A stretch of 64,000 nucleotides of DNA from Prinia subflava (GCF_021018805.1 NC_086247.1:149447285-149511284), one strand, 5' to 3'; counted from the first letter of the stretch, positions 41,481 to 54,700 are shown. Numbers and translations: made by a program. Notes: generated by a model not told the origin, from the letters alone.

Positions 41481-44400
41481 TTACCTCCAGCTTCCTAATT
41501 ATCGGAGCACCACGGCTTGTGTTTCACCGCCGATGAGGAAATGAGGACATATGGCTTTTGTGATAAGAGATTTATGCGAGCTGTCTGTGCTGCAGCGCTG
41601 CAACTTTCTATACAAGTCCATTTATAAAACAAAACATGTGTAAACAGCCAGGTTTTGATTGTTTCAGTGATTTCTTCCCCCTCGTGACAGATGTAAGGGA
41701 AAAACTGGAGGTTTCCACTTGGTGCGTGCAGATAACTCTGTGGCAAACGGGAGAGATCCCACTCACAGTAAATCACTCAATGCTTCCTTTGATTTCTGTC
41801 ACCTAAAATCCAGCTCCATGTGGGTAAATGGGAAGAAATACAAAGAAATTTGGGCTCGGTGGCTGCTCATACATGATCCCCTTTCCATTGTAGGAGTGCA
41901 AATATTCCTGAAAAGCTCCTGGCAAGAGTACAGTGAATAATGCAAAAAAGGCAGCCAAAATCCAGTGATTACAATGGGTGGCTTTGACTACACCCCTATA
42001 GATTGGTTATCTTTCAAATCAAGAGACAGATTGGAGAAATAAGGTCATATTCCCAAGGAAGAAAATCCTATAATCAGTGGAGACAAATAGCAGGGCAGTC
42101 TGGAGACACATGCCTGTATCCATGTCTGAGCCACGCTCTTTCAGTCCTTCTCTTGTCCCTTACACTCTACTCAAGAAAAGCCAGTGGAGATTCTTGGTTT
42201 TTTTCCAGGGAAAGTCTCAAGGTTTTCTCTGGAGTTTTGAGGAGTTGAGATGGAAACACAGGATGTCCATTGCGATTTTTGGCTTTCTTGCAGTCTCAGC
42301 TGCAAATGCCACAAGGACAATATTTCTTGTGCGATTTTCCACAATATTCAGGTGCCAGATGAACCCATAAATATTCTGGAATAGTTCTGACCTTATCTGA
42401 GAAAGTTTAAACTGAGCCTGTTTGTAGATAAGCAGGGTTATTCTCCAGGGCTTCCAGCTTGACACTTTTCACCAGTGTGACAGAGTCACCTTGCAAATAC
42501 AGTTTGGTTTGGTTGACAGAAGTTCCAAGCACAACGCACGTGTGAAAAAGCTTCACAGAAAAATGCCCTCCAACGATGTTTCCTTAAAAACCAGAAATCA
42601 GACCCTCTTCACTTTCACTCTGTCCTTTTTGGAGATGTTTTTCCCTCTGTTTGGGCAGAGAAGGTGAGTCATGGAACAGAGGCAGTGGGGAAATTTACGT
42701 TCAGCTGTGGAAGTGCATGTTATGACTACCATGAAAAAAAAATCACCCACACAACTCAATCTCAGTGTAAGTCACACCCAGCTTCAAACAAATCTGAGTT
42801 TAAACCTGTTCTTTTTGGTTGATTGACACTGCTGGCTGCTGCAAGCAGCTTCCTCTGCGTGACACACGTAGCCTTCAGCCTTTGCTTTGTAAGGTCTGAA
42901 ATGTCTCTGCAGGCAGCTGTGTCCAGCCAGGTGGATGGACACAGATGCTGGTCAGAGAGGGCTGGGGGAGCTCTCTGTGCTCTGACCCCCTCATGGAGAA
43001 ACTTCCCAACCCCTCCAGAAGGGGTGTTGCAGTATTCCCAAGTGTTTGATGGCAGTGCTTGGAGAGTGGCTGCCTGCTCTTGGTTTTCATGCCCTGATTT
43101 CTCTCCTCCAAAATGCTCTGAGCATTTTGTCTTTCAGTGCAGGACTCGCCCTTTCCTTTTAAAACACGGTGCCTGCTGCTGCCACCTACCTTTTGTGCTG
43201 GAGTGGATCCTAGGAATATCCCACACATGGAGTCTGGGAAGGAGCCCATGATTTCCTCCTCATCCCAAAAGCCAAACCCACACTACAAACCACGAGGTTA
43301 ATTTGTTGTGTGCACAGGAGGCTTTATCTGAGAAACATTTCCTGCCATGGAAGAGGAAAGGTTTCAAAACCCATACAGAGATCACTTCTTGCTCTTGCCT
43401 GGTTGTGAGGGCTTTTGTACAGCAGATTTTGGCCTCTGCCCTGCAGAGGAGGTGGTCACATCATCCAGGGAGCATTTCATGCAACAGGAGGTGCAGAGAA
43501 GGGTGGCTGGGGAGTGTGTGGCCCCACAGCAACTGAGACCTGAACCCGACTCTCACCCTTCTCAACCACTCCACGACATTGTGATAGTAAAACAGGAGCA
43601 GAGGTAGAGATGAAATGCCATCCCCAAATGTTTGTGCCCAGAAAAGCTCTGCATACCTGTGGGCATTTCTGAGGTGGAGCACAAACCCCTTAGGAATGCT
43701 GACACGTGTGGTTTGTGCCAGGTTTGTCTATCAGGCAGTTCCCAGTTCGCTCAGAACACGGGGGAAATATTTAAGTGAAAGAAATGTGGCTTTTCTATGG
43801 GTCCTAACAGTAAGAGGGATACAGGAGAGCTCTAAGTCTCCATTTCCATCTGCTTTTCTGCAGCAAACAGCAGACCTGCAATTAATTTTCAGTGAGGAGG
43901 GGCTGCAGCTGATGCAGATCTGCCAAGCCCAGGCGCTGCCATGCAGAGGTTTCAGCATCGCAGGCTTGGATTTATGTGCTGACATCTCTTCCAGGCCCAT
44001 CCCCAGCTCCAGCCTTCAGCTGAGGAGCAGCTCACAATCTCTGAGTAAGTAATTGGTTCCTTTTCTTTACCCCAAGACAGCATCACTCCTGTACAGTTTG
44101 GAAACTAAGTATAGGAATGATTTCACCCACCATTCTCAGCCTTGATGGGAGAGAAGGCCTGGCAGACAGCAGCTTTATGCTGCTGGTCAGGGCAGGAAGC
44201 AAGAAAGGATATTATATCAAACAGAAGGCATGGGAGAATTTCAGGTTAGATGGAGCATACTTAATCACAGAAGAATTGGGTCAGTGCTCTGGGACCTGTG
44301 TTCACTTCCTGCAGGAACCCTAACACAGCCCAAAATAGTAGCAGTTAGGAAAAAGCCAAATATCTTCCCATTTTTCTCCCCACAGCAAATACTAATGCTT

Positions 44401-46744
44401 ACGTCATTAAAGGAGAAGCATAAATAGAACAAGCCTGGGGCTGTGATTTGCAAAGTTCTTGGTCTGTGGCTGAACCATCAGCTTTTCTTATAGCTCACTA
44501 TTACCCACTTGTGCCATCTTTTCACTGAAGATGCTATCAGGATGAAATAGGCCTTCATATCCACCCAGTATTTGCAGCAGTCAGCTAAGAATCAGAGCAT
44601 CCATCTCTAGGTTTTATGTAGCTTTCATCTCTCTGGCTGGGACAGCATGCACCAAAGAAAGTGTCCTAGTGGCAGTTTGGACCGTGTTTTGGAAAAGAAG
44701 GGAGAGTTTGGCTCTGTGGGTACAAGGTGTGCCACTCCTGTTGTCCTCAGGGACACAGAACAGCCCAGGCCTGTTTAATGTCACTGTTCAGAGCCACCAC
44801 AGCCACTGCCTGCAGCACCTGGGTTTGCACCACTCTCCACCGTGCCCTCTCCAGCAGGTGTTCACTCCTCTCCAGAAACTGGCACCTGTAGAACACCTGA
44901 AAGCTGCACAGAGCCACACACCTCTGCCCATCCTTGCACCAGGCTTTGGAAGTGTTTCCAAGAGCGACTGGAGCCGGCAGAATCCAGGGGCAGGTCCTCA
45001 GCAGAGAGCTGCTGACATCAGTGGAAACAGCCTTGACACACATGAGGATCCTCATATTGTCCAGGGACACCCTAGAACTGAAATCCCCCTAGCAGGATTC
45101 CTGGGCCACCCACACGTCCAGGAAAGAAGAGATGTTTGGAAGAATTCCGGCTTTCAGCAGTAATTGGTGTGTGCAGAATCAATTCCCATTAAAAGCAGGT
45201 GGTTTTAAAGGAGCTGCTTGTCGCTTTAGTGCCTTGTAATACTTGAACCTCAAGTCCTGGGGTCCCGTGCCTGGTTCCCAAGGTAAACACATGTGATTTA
45301 TTTCAAAAAGGCATCTGCAGCACAGGAATTCATGACATACACCCCTGATGGGCAGCAGCCAACTTTTCAAATGTGCCAAGTTGCCAGAATTTTATTAAAA
45401 GCCGTGAAGAGCTGGAGGGGAGGTGCAGAGAAAAGCACCCTCCTTCCCAAAGCCAGGTGGCTTAGTCTCCACTCACGCCGCTTCCCGAATGGATGAGGCA
45501 AGCTGGAGTCAAAGGTTCCTTCCAGCAACAGCTCAGTCCCCCTGGATGTGTCTCTGTAAGCTGCACAAATATTCTGGGGAGGGGGAGGGAGGGAGAGAAA
45601 AGAGTGAAATCTATTCAATTACATCAAGATCACGACTGGCCACAGTAAAATCATTTATGGAGTGAGGGAACCCGGAGGGTTTGGGCTGGAGCCATCTGCA
45701 GTTATTTGGTATATACAGAATCGGTTTCTATGGATTTTATTAATAGGTCACGCGATTGTATACGAGGATGTGAGATCTGAATCTCTCAGGAGGGGTCCCT
45801 GGTTGGGGTTTCTATTGCCTTTATAGGCAATGGCTCAAACTTTCTTGCAGCAGTAACTCCTTAAAAACTTGAGGGGAATGGGGCTGGTTTTAGGATCCAG
45901 CCCATTTTTTTTTCTCCCCCACCAAAATCTCGAATTGACTTTGTTCCTCTTCCTCTCCACAACACATTTACTAAATGGAGAAACAAGGAAATAATCACAG
46001 AAATATTCTTACTTACTTTTTCCATTGTCTGCATGAATTTTCTCTCTTTCCCACCAGTCTGAGGGATATCTGGTACATAACTCAGCTCCCCCTTCCATCT
46101 GGTTTTCAGCCTCTCGTTGGCTCTTTTTGGGGTAATTTTGCTTCTATGCCATTGTTGGCTCCTTCCATACAGAGAGTTGAGCCCAAAGGAACTTGGACAC
46201 ACAACAGAGATTTGGGAGAGTGGGTGTAGATCAGAACAGCCCAGAGGCTTCTCTGCCTTCCCAGGGAGCTGCCCAAGGAGCCCTGAGCTGTTCTGGAGAG
46301 CAAGCTGTGACTCAGGAACAGTCTAAAACTCTTTGATCTTAACTATGGCTCCATTTTACTTTCATTGCCCCAAAGAGGCAAACCCAAACCAAGTTATCAG
46401 AGCAATTCCTTCCCATCCCAGCCATGTGGAGAAAGCTGGGCCCTGCAGAAGGCTACCCTGCTGCAGCAGACACCACCATCCTCACCAGCACTCCAGCTGA
46501 GGAAGCCCCATCCCAGAATCAAGGGGTTTCACCCCTGTTTCTCACCATCTCCTGACTTTTTGTGTCAGCCCTAGGTAGGACAGCTGGCATCCAGTCCCGT
46601 TTTTCCAGAAGGGAGGAGAACCTCAGCTGAAGAGCAGAGCTCACACTCCATCCATCTTGAAATCACAGGCAGGGATCCCACCCGGTGTCTCACTGATATA
46701 ACCTGCGGGAGCACGGGAAACCACACCTGGACCGAGCGGGGTGA
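41481..46744. other. Intergenic, no coding exon recognised
   Basis: No CR1 or LTR was recognised in this 5 kb. 41490-41710 and 45690-45790 have the look of conserved non-coding DNA (unique, AT-rich, with TTTATAAAAC, TTAATAGG and CGATTGTATACG-type words). This is inference from composition only. Confidence 0.45.
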
Positions 46745-46779
46745 GGGATGGGGCATCAGCCGGGGTGAGGGTCAGCCCG

Positions 46780-47385
46780 GGGGTCGGAGCTGCCCCGGGA
46801 TCGGAGCTGCCCCGGGATTCGGAGCTGCCCCGGGATTCGGAGCTGCCCCGGGATTCGGAGCTGCCCCGGGATTCGGAGCTTCCCCGGGGGTCGGAACCGC
46901 GCCGGGGCTGTCCCGTGGCTCAGAGCTCACCGGGGCTAATCCCACCTGCAGGGCCAGGGCAGCACCACCGGGACCGAGCGGGGCTGCGGGACGGGGCCTC
47001 ACCCGGGATGCGAACCCGCCCGGGGGCCGGGACGGCACCACGGCTCGGAACCAACCCGAGGTCCGGAGCCGCCGCAGGGTTCGGAACCGCCCCGGGGCTC
47101 AGAGCTGCCTCGGGGCTCGGAACCACGCCGGGTTTCGGAGCTGCCCCGGGGTTTGGAACTGGACCTGGGCTCGGAACCACACCGGGTTTCGGAGCCACCC
47201 CGGGGTTTGCAGCTGCCCCTGGGCTCGGAACCACGCCAGGTTTCGGAGCTGCCCCTGGGCTCTGAGCTGCCCCGGGGCTTGGAGCTGCCGCAGGGTTTCG
47301 GAGCTGGACCTGGGCTCGGAACCACGCCGGGTTTCGGAGCTGCCCCGGGGTTTGGAGCTGCCCCTGGGCTCGGAGCCGCCCCGGT
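46780..47385. repeat. GC-rich minisatellite in the CpG island
   Basis: GGGATTCGGAGCTGCCCC repeats with an exact 18-bp period from about 46790 to 46880. It then degenerates into related units (GGCTCGGAACCACGCCGGGT, TTCGGAGCTGCCCCGGGG) to about 47385. The period keeps several frames open, giving spurious Gly/Pro/Ala-rich frames on both strands. Confidence 0.9.
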
Positions 47386-47519
47386 GTCGCCCCCCGGAGG
47401 CGGGGCAGGCCCGGCCCGCCGTGGCCCGGCTCGCTCGGTGGCCGGCGGGGCCGGTCCGCCCCCGGGCCCGTGCCCGTCCCATTGGCCGCGGCGGCTCCGC
47501 GCGTCACCGCTTCCTCCCG

Positions 47520-47689
47520 CTTTTGTGCGCCGCCCCGGCCGAGCCGCAGCCGAGCGGGGCCGAGCCGGGCTGTGCTGGGCTGAGCCGGGCTGAGCCGGGC
47601 TGAGCCGTTCGGAGCCGCGCTGGGTGCCGGATCCGCGGTGCTGACAGCAGCCCCGGGCGGCCGCGCATGTCCCTCCATCGGTGACCCCG
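47520..47689 (+). other. Probable non-coding first exon with a 5-codon uORF
   Basis: The stretch ends at a consensus donor GTAAGT at 47690. The only ATG near it (47667-47669) opens a five-codon frame, MSLHR, stopping at 47684, so the exon looks like 5' UTR. The upstream limit is a guess. The gene is not identifiable because no coding exon was found in the next 16 kb. Confidence 0.4.
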
Positions 47690-50600
47690 GTAAGTCCGTC
47701 CTCAGCCCCCTCTTTCCGCGGGCGCTGAGTCCTTGCCTCTGTGAATAGTTTCGTTCTTTTTGATTATTTTACTGTCTGCAGCGGTGACCGGGAGTTTTGG
47801 AGCCGGGTCTGGCTTCCGCGGCTTTTTCTTCCTTCCTTTCGAGTCTTGCAGCGGAGCTCGTCCCTGCGGCTGTGCCCGGGGGAATCGGGGGTCCCCAGGT
47901 GCGCTCCCCAGGAGGAGGGCGCGGGTTGCCGTGGCCGTGGGTGCGGACTGAAGGACTGACCTTCCCCGGGGCTCCCCGCACAGCCCTGCCTTGCGCTGGT
48001 GCTCTCGGCTCGCTTTTCTCCCCACGCTGTCGCCTGGGTGCCTGTCCCAGCTGCAGCTGCTGACAGCGGGGATTAGACTCCAGTCCCCGTGTGGGGATGC
48101 TTTAGCGTCTGCAGCGAGCTGTTTCTGGATGTGGTCACTTGGGTCCCTGGAAAACATCCAGGGAGGTGCGGGGGTGCTTGGCCATCCCTCAGTGTCCTGC
48201 AGAGCTCTCCCTGCGCCGCCTGTGCGGAGCGGGGAGGATGCGATGAGGAGGGGAGGATGGGATGAGGAGGGGAGGAAGGCTCCGCGGACCCGAAGCCCTT
48301 CCCCGCGTGGTGCGAGTGCCCGGCGGGGCTGGGAAAGCCGGATTCCCACCTGGACGGAGCGAGCGGCTGCCGTGGGGGCTGCGCCGCCAGGCGGGATGAT
48401 GCTCAGGAGGGATTTGTGCTGCCCGCACCAAACCTCTGCCGGAGCGGGGCAGAGGTGGGAGCCGTGGAGCAGCCGGGCAGGTCGTGCACGGTGGCCAAGC
48501 ACAGCTCTTGCTGGCCCTGACGCAGCTCGGAGAGAGGCTTCTCCCTCGGCTGCTGCTTTTATCCTCCTCTTCAATTCCTGTCTTGTAATCCAGAGTTTTT
48601 GGGAGTGGAGCTGCTCCTGGTTCGGGGAAGGGTCTTGCATGTGTTGCTGGTGCATGAACCAAAACCACGGGGCTCACTTGGGATCTGGAGGCTGGGATTT
48701 GTGCAGGGCTGAAGTGATCCCAAGGGATTTCCAGGATCAAGCTACTTCACTTCTTTGGTGAGAGTGAATGGTTGGGGGAGGATTTCTTTCTGTGACACCT
48801 GGATTTATTTCCAGTGTGGTGTGTGCAGTTTGATGTAGCTCCTGTGCAGGATGTGTGCATGGACTGCAGCTCTTGGAAGCAGTTCCTCAGGTGTCCATGA
48901 GGTCAGTTGCATTTGGGGCTTTGCTCTACCCATGTCTCGATGTCTGTGTCAGATGGTCCAATTTCCAGAACCCCTAATTTGACATTAATTATAAATGGGT
49001 ATTCAAGGTTTCCCAGGGCTCCTGCAGATCAGAGCAGACCTCCACAGCTGGGCACAGCCTTTGCCCTGGGAATGTTTTGCAGCTTGTAAAGGCTCCTCTG
49101 TTGAGGCAGGACGTGAGGCTGGATGGGCTGCCAGCCTGGTGGGATGTGGATGTAAAGGACCTTTTATACCTTCCTCGTGTGAACGGCTTTTGGTGCCGCA
49201 ATTTTTTCCACGGGTCCTTAATCTCCACCAGAAACCCACAGCTCTGCCCTGTCAACGTGTGCTGATGGGCAATGCATTTATTTTTCTGGAGGCTGTCTGA
49301 GCCTGTGAGGGAAGTGTGCTCACGCAGAGAGATGTGGTCTGGATTTTCACCCAGACGAGGCGACTCCGGCACGAAGAGCCAGCGGCCGTGGCGGCCAGAG
49401 GAGCGGCTCCGTCCCGTCCGGAACGTTCCTGCTGCCTGCTGCTGCTGGGTGATTTCAGCTTGGACCCGATGCTCCGTGAGTTTTCCCGTTGGGACGACGC
49501 CGGCGTGGCTCCCACGGCGTGTCTGGCTCCCTGGCAGAGCCGTGGGATGGAGCAGCACGGAAAGTGATTCCAGCTTCCAGTGCTTCCAGCCCCGCTCTCC
49601 CAGACGGACGTGGGAACGAGCGCAAGGCTGGCAGCAGCTTCTGCTCTGGTGGATCTGGCCCTGCTGTCGGAGACCTGCTGGTGGAGGCTGGAGGGAAGTG
49701 AGTCAGGGTTTGCTGTTAGAAGGGATATCTTTTATTAGACTGCTCGGGGAAGGCAGGCTGGCTCTGGAGTGCACAAGCCTGTCTACACGTAGAAGAAAGG
49801 AGGGAGCGATTGCTCGGAGTGTGCCTTGGCTCTCCAGACTGAGGGAATCATCTGAAAGAAAACGGAAAGAATAAAAAAAAAAGACAGATTCAACTACAGT
49901 TCATCTAAGGAAGCACAATTTCATCTCTCTGTAGATCTCTGGAGTGCTGAGATGCAGCACAGGCCAGGGACATGCATCCTTTGTGCCAGCCCTTCACAGG
50001 AGGTGGCCGAGCCCTTCCAGCCTGGCTCCCACAGCGAGGAGCTGTGGGAGGCAGGGCTGGTGCTCGCTGGTGCCTGACGGTAGCAGGAGGCTGCTGGGCT
50101 CAGTCCCTTCCTCTCCCCTCTTTGCACAGGGCACAGGCCAAGCACAGTGTGCACAGAAATGTGCAGAATGTCAGCTGTGCACTGGGGAGGTGGAAAATGC
50201 AGTGTGGAGCCGTAAGAAGTGGAATATGGATTTGAACTTTTTTATTTTCTATTATTTCCCCAGACAGGCAGAAAAAGCTATAGCTATATATATAGCTATA
50301 TTCACCAATACTGAACCTGGCAGGTTCACCCTCAATCCCCAAGCTTTATTTATTTAGCTACTTAAGCTCCACAAGGGGAAATGGGTGACCAAGTGTTTTT
50401 GGTGAGTCCCTCCAAGGAGCACGTCCCCTTTCTCCCAGGGCAGTTCAGTATTTCTTTCTAGCACCTCTTCTGCCTTTGCTGAGTGCAGTGTGAGATGCAC
50501 AGGTGGTGGTTGTCATCTCAGTGGTGCCTGAACCACACTGTCTCCACAGGCTGGCCCCATATCCTGCCTGGCATGAGCCTTCATCTTATGTGGTCAGTGC

Positions 50601-50780
50601 TGTGGTGAGCATCAGACAGGCAGGATGAGGGGTTTTCTGTCTGTGAAGGTGCAGGGTGAGCACACAGGAGTGTGGATATGTGGGCATTTTTGTTTGTTTT
50701 CTGTCTGTCCCTGCAGTTCTGATCTGGTCTGGCCGAGTAATCTTCTTGCTAGTTGCTAAAATGCTGCTGGTGCCCAAATC
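47690..50780. other. Start of the putative first intron
   Basis: GC-rich to about 48500, then ordinary. A long open minus-strand frame at 47702-48655 has no recognisable domain and reflects CpG-island composition. A 22-bp perfect palindrome is at 50279-50300. Confidence 0.45.
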
Positions 50781-50782
50781 AA

Positions 50783-50965
50783 AAGGGTGGTCAGGCCTTG
50801 GCACAGGCTGCCCAGGGAAGTGGTGGAATCACCATCCCTGGAAATGTTCAAAAACAGTGTAGAGGTGGCACCTGGGGACAGGGTTTAGTGGTGGACTTGG
50901 CAGTGCTGAGTTAATGATTGGACTCGATGTCAGAGGTCTTTTCCAACCTTAGTGATTCTACGATC
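50783..50965 (+). mobile_element. CR1 LINE 3' end
   Basis: GGTGGTCAGGCCTTGGCACA, GGCTGCCCAGGGAAGTGGTG, GAATCACCATCCCTGG and GGGTTTAGTGGTGGACTTGG, ending AACCTTAGTGATTCTACGAT. Confidence 0.93.
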
Positions 50966-51283
50966 CAGTCAGTCTCAGTTCATCTTTAATGACACAAGAA
51001 ATGAAAAGCTAAGATCCCCTTTAACAATCAATGCCTTGCTCCTCAGAGCCCTGGGGAGCTGTTCCCTGCAGCAGAGCTGTTGCACAGGTATGAGGAGCAC
51101 AGGGAGAACACTGCAGAGGGGCTGCAGGCAGGGGGTGCCTGGCTCCCTGCTTTGTTTTGGCACTGGGAATGTTGCTCCAGGAGCTTCCCCTGGAGCCCCA
51201 GGGCTTGGGGCCAGGCTGAGACCAGGATGGTGGAAGAAGCAGCATCAGCATGGCCCCTGATGGGGACCCCTGCAGCTCTACAT

Positions 51284-51747
51284 TGTGGGAGAATGGATTG
51301 TAAGAGAACAGAGATAGTGCTGAAGGCAAACTCACCCTTTTGGGTGCTAATTACTGTGCTAATTACCAAAGAGTGGCAACAGCCTTGCCCTTAACAGGTC
51401 ACAGCTATGTCCAGTAAGGATGGGTGTTATAAAGGAGTGGGTTAGCTGGCCCACTGGGGTGTAGCTTGAGTTGGCATCAGTTGTGTGTAGAAGAAGGAAG
51501 AGAGAGACTGGGAGAAGGAGTCAGTGTTGTGTGGAGCTGACCATGGAAAGTTCACAGAGAAAAGGGATGAAAGTTTTGCTGTTGGACTGACTCCTGCCAC
51601 CCTTTTTGGTGTCAGTCATTTGAGCACTGTGTCAGTCAGGGGAAAGGTATGGAACTTTTACAGCAGGATAATAAACTGATGGTGTTGGTCAGTTTGAACC
51701 CACTGCCAGCTGCTGCCCTGTGTGAGGAATGAGCATCAATGCCAACA
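51284..51747 (+). mobile_element. LTR-like segment
   Basis: Begins TGTGGGAGAATGG and ends GCCAACA. A TATA-like box (GTTATAAAGG) lies near 51427 and AATAAAC near 51670, followed by about 75 nt, the arrangement of a solo LTR. No flanking duplication was found, so the assignment is tentative. Confidence 0.45.
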
Positions 51748-54700
51748 CTCCATCCCTGTCTCTGTGACCAGGGGTGGGGATGCACCATTGCATCTTACTG
51801 CTGTGTCTGGTCCCAGGTGCCAGCCTCTGTTCCCAGGGCACTTGGAGTGTCTGTGAAGAGAACCCAGAGGGTTTGACCTGAGGCTTTTAGAGGTCAAAGG
51901 AGAAGGGTATACCTGTACCCTCTAGAAGAGGGGGTTCAGCTCCCAAATGCATTCCCCAAGCACCTTTTTTCTATGCTGGAAGATCCTAATACAAAGTGGC
52001 TCAGAATTCAATGAGGCTCTGTGGTTGTTTCTGCTCTCTTGAGTTAAACCCCAGGCTGGCCACCATTTTATGCAGAACCAATTGTCACTTCTGCGAGAGC
52101 TCCTCTGATTTTATTCTCTCCACTCTGGGAAATGATTGCGTGCAGCCCAGGGAGAAGGAGCTGTAAGAGCAGTGAACCAGGGTGGAGCTGAGCCAGGGTT
52201 TGGCTCAGAAGCTGCCCGGGACAAAGTCCGGCTGGCAGAGCGTGCTGTGCCCAGCAGCTTGGGCCAGGTCCTGGAAGCTGTGTGGGCTGCTGTGTAAACA
52301 GTATGTCTTCAGGCCAGGTCCTGGGGGCTGGGAGGATGGGTCAAGTGTTCAGGTGGTGATTAAACACCAAATTGCTTGAAAAAAATAGCCCTGGGTGGGT
52401 GGATTAGAGGTGCTCTGCAATACTTGTGTGGCCAGGACTTGCCGTGCTAAAGTGACAAAAAGTCATCTGATTGATAGCAGGGTGATTCAGGTGGAGAGAA
52501 AGACTTTGTACAGTTGCTTTGGGAAAATAATTTGTGAGATAAGAAGTCTTTGTGATGGAGGTAGGAACGCCTTAAATTCATCAGTGCTGAAGGGTGCATG
52601 TGTCTTGGCATGGTTATGTTTGTCTTGTCCATGTGCACAGTGGCTTTCAGTGCTCTCAAATCCCCAAGGAAATATTGCAAACTTTGCACATGACTGTCCT
52701 GAGCACAGATCTTGTGTGTAAGAGTGAACCCTGCGTTGAACTGGTGCAGAGGGCCAGAGGAAGGTGCTGCTGCTTTGGCACATCTGCTGAGGTCTGTCCT
52801 TGCTGAGGTTGTCCTTGTCCTGCAGCAGTCAGGCAGCTGGGCTGGATGGTCACTGTAGATCCCTTTGGATTGAACTATTCCATTCCATGGATGTGCAGGG
52901 AAGTCTGTTGTGATGAGGATGGTGGATTACTCGGATTGCTCAGTATTTCTGTGCTGCAGCCTCTTGTTTTTGGGGCTTTTTACTGAGCAGAGCTCATATC
53001 ATCACAGTCTAGTTGTGAACTGCAAATAATGCAGAACCATCCATGGTAAATAAGAGGCCAGACGAATATAGCAGATCTTTAATTTCTTCACAGTGGGCTG
53101 TCTGCACCTTTTACTCTCAAGGTGGCAGCAGGGATGCTCTGTCCCAGGCCATAAAGATCCTGCAGAAGGATGGTGGGCACAGGGGGATGGGCACATCTGG
53201 CTCTCACCAGCTCTTAATAACAGTCATATCTTGCCCAAATACAAATTTAAGGGTTGGGGCATCTCCTGCATGGGGCAGTGATTTGATAAGGGAGGGTTGT
53301 TTGGGTTAAATGCCCTGGGGAGAAGGTGTGAGGGTGAGGCCTGTTATCATGGGTGGTGGAGGTGAACAGCAGAGCAGGTGAGAGTGCATGCAGAGAAACT
53401 CTCTTAAATACTCTCTTCCTTTCAGCCTGCTCCTCTTCCTCTCTGTCACTACCTGGGGAGTGCCCCTGGGGGGATCTGTCCCTCTCTTGCAGTGTCATTG
53501 CTGGTAACACTGTTATCTATAGCTGGGTGATGCAGATGGGGCTGATGATAGTGTTATCTACAGAGGGGTGATAACCCTCAGGTCACTTTGCTGTGAGAAT
53601 TTGGGGCTGGAGGGGGTGTGTGGGCTGGGTCTGTGGGGCAGAGAGTTTGGGAGTGTGTAAGTGATGAATAACCAGTATCTCAACATCAGAAATCAAAGAT
53701 TTGGGCCTCCTTTTGTTGAGACTGATCTGTGCATTGGTGTAGTGTGGAGCAGGGCTTGTTTGATGAAGATTCCTTCAATTAAGATACCAGGCTGGGCCAA
53801 GCTCCTGGAGAACTTTCCTTGCTGATGGAAAGTGTTCATACTGCAGCCTCAGTGCCTTCTGTTTGCCTTGCAGCACAAAACTACAGCACTGGTCCCTCTA
53901 CTGGAATCCTTCTGCTGGTTTCCTCTTGGGGAGTGGCCTCTGGGAAACCTCAGCACCTACTGGTTAATAAACCACTGGTTTGTTGCTCCTTGCTCTTAGT
54001 CCCTCAGTGCTGGTGCTAACAGAATAGCAAGAGTCATTAGAGAAATATGCAAGATATTCCACTTATTTCTCATTGGATGGTGCTGGTAGCAAGGAAAAGA
54101 GATAAACAGACTGTTGAGCTGTGCTTAGCTTATTGCATCATTGATTTTTGACTGGAAGGGTCAAGGTCCAGCTCTGGATGTTGTTGCAGGATGCATTTGA
54201 GCTGCTCCTGAGCTGTGCTGTGCCAGAGGGAAAAAGTTTGGGATAGGCATCATTTTAGTGCTCTCTCCTTGTTCCTTCTGAATGGTGGCCATGGCTGAAG
54301 TGCCTTGGTAGAGTTCATGATGGGACAGGTCCTGTCAGGTTGATTTCTTGGCTTTGCACTGGGAAATTGTGCACTTGACTCCTGTTAAGCCCCAGGAGCT
54401 GCTCCTCCTGTGGCAGTGGCAGCCAAGGGAAGCCCTGCTGGCATCTGCTGCAGCCTGCTGGGTGTTGGGGCTGGGAGGGGACATCAGGGCTCCCTGCATG
54501 TGGAACCACACAGCACAGAGTGGGGCTCTGCCCCACTCCTGCCCTCAGTTTCCTGCCAGGATGGCTCTTGGTGGCTTGGCTGGCTGGAGCTGCTTCACTG
54601 GTGGAAGCTGAGGTCTGCTTGCTCCTCTTGGGACATGTCTGAAATGAAGGATTTGAGGAACCGTGCCTGTTCTTGCCTATTTTTGTTTGGATTGGGGGTG

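Larger units (their letters stand above)
46745..47700 (+). promoter_or_regulatory. CpG island, promoter of an unidentified plus-strand gene
   Basis: Extreme GC and CpG density persist to about 48500 and peak before a good splice donor (CCCCG|GTAAGT, 47690). The island contains the minisatellite 46780-47385. Repeats of GAGCCGGGCT at 47570-47610 lie in the probable 5' UTR. No TATA box is evident. Confidence 0.65.

Noticed and set aside
46741..47678. Pro/Gly/Ala-rich open frames, e.g. 252 codons on the minus strand
   Set aside because: Minisatellite plus CpG-island composition; no start context, splice structure or homology.
47702..48655. 317-codon minus-strand open frame
   Set aside because: Low stop density in GC-rich DNA. 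It has no recognisable domain, and the reverse strand is equally open.
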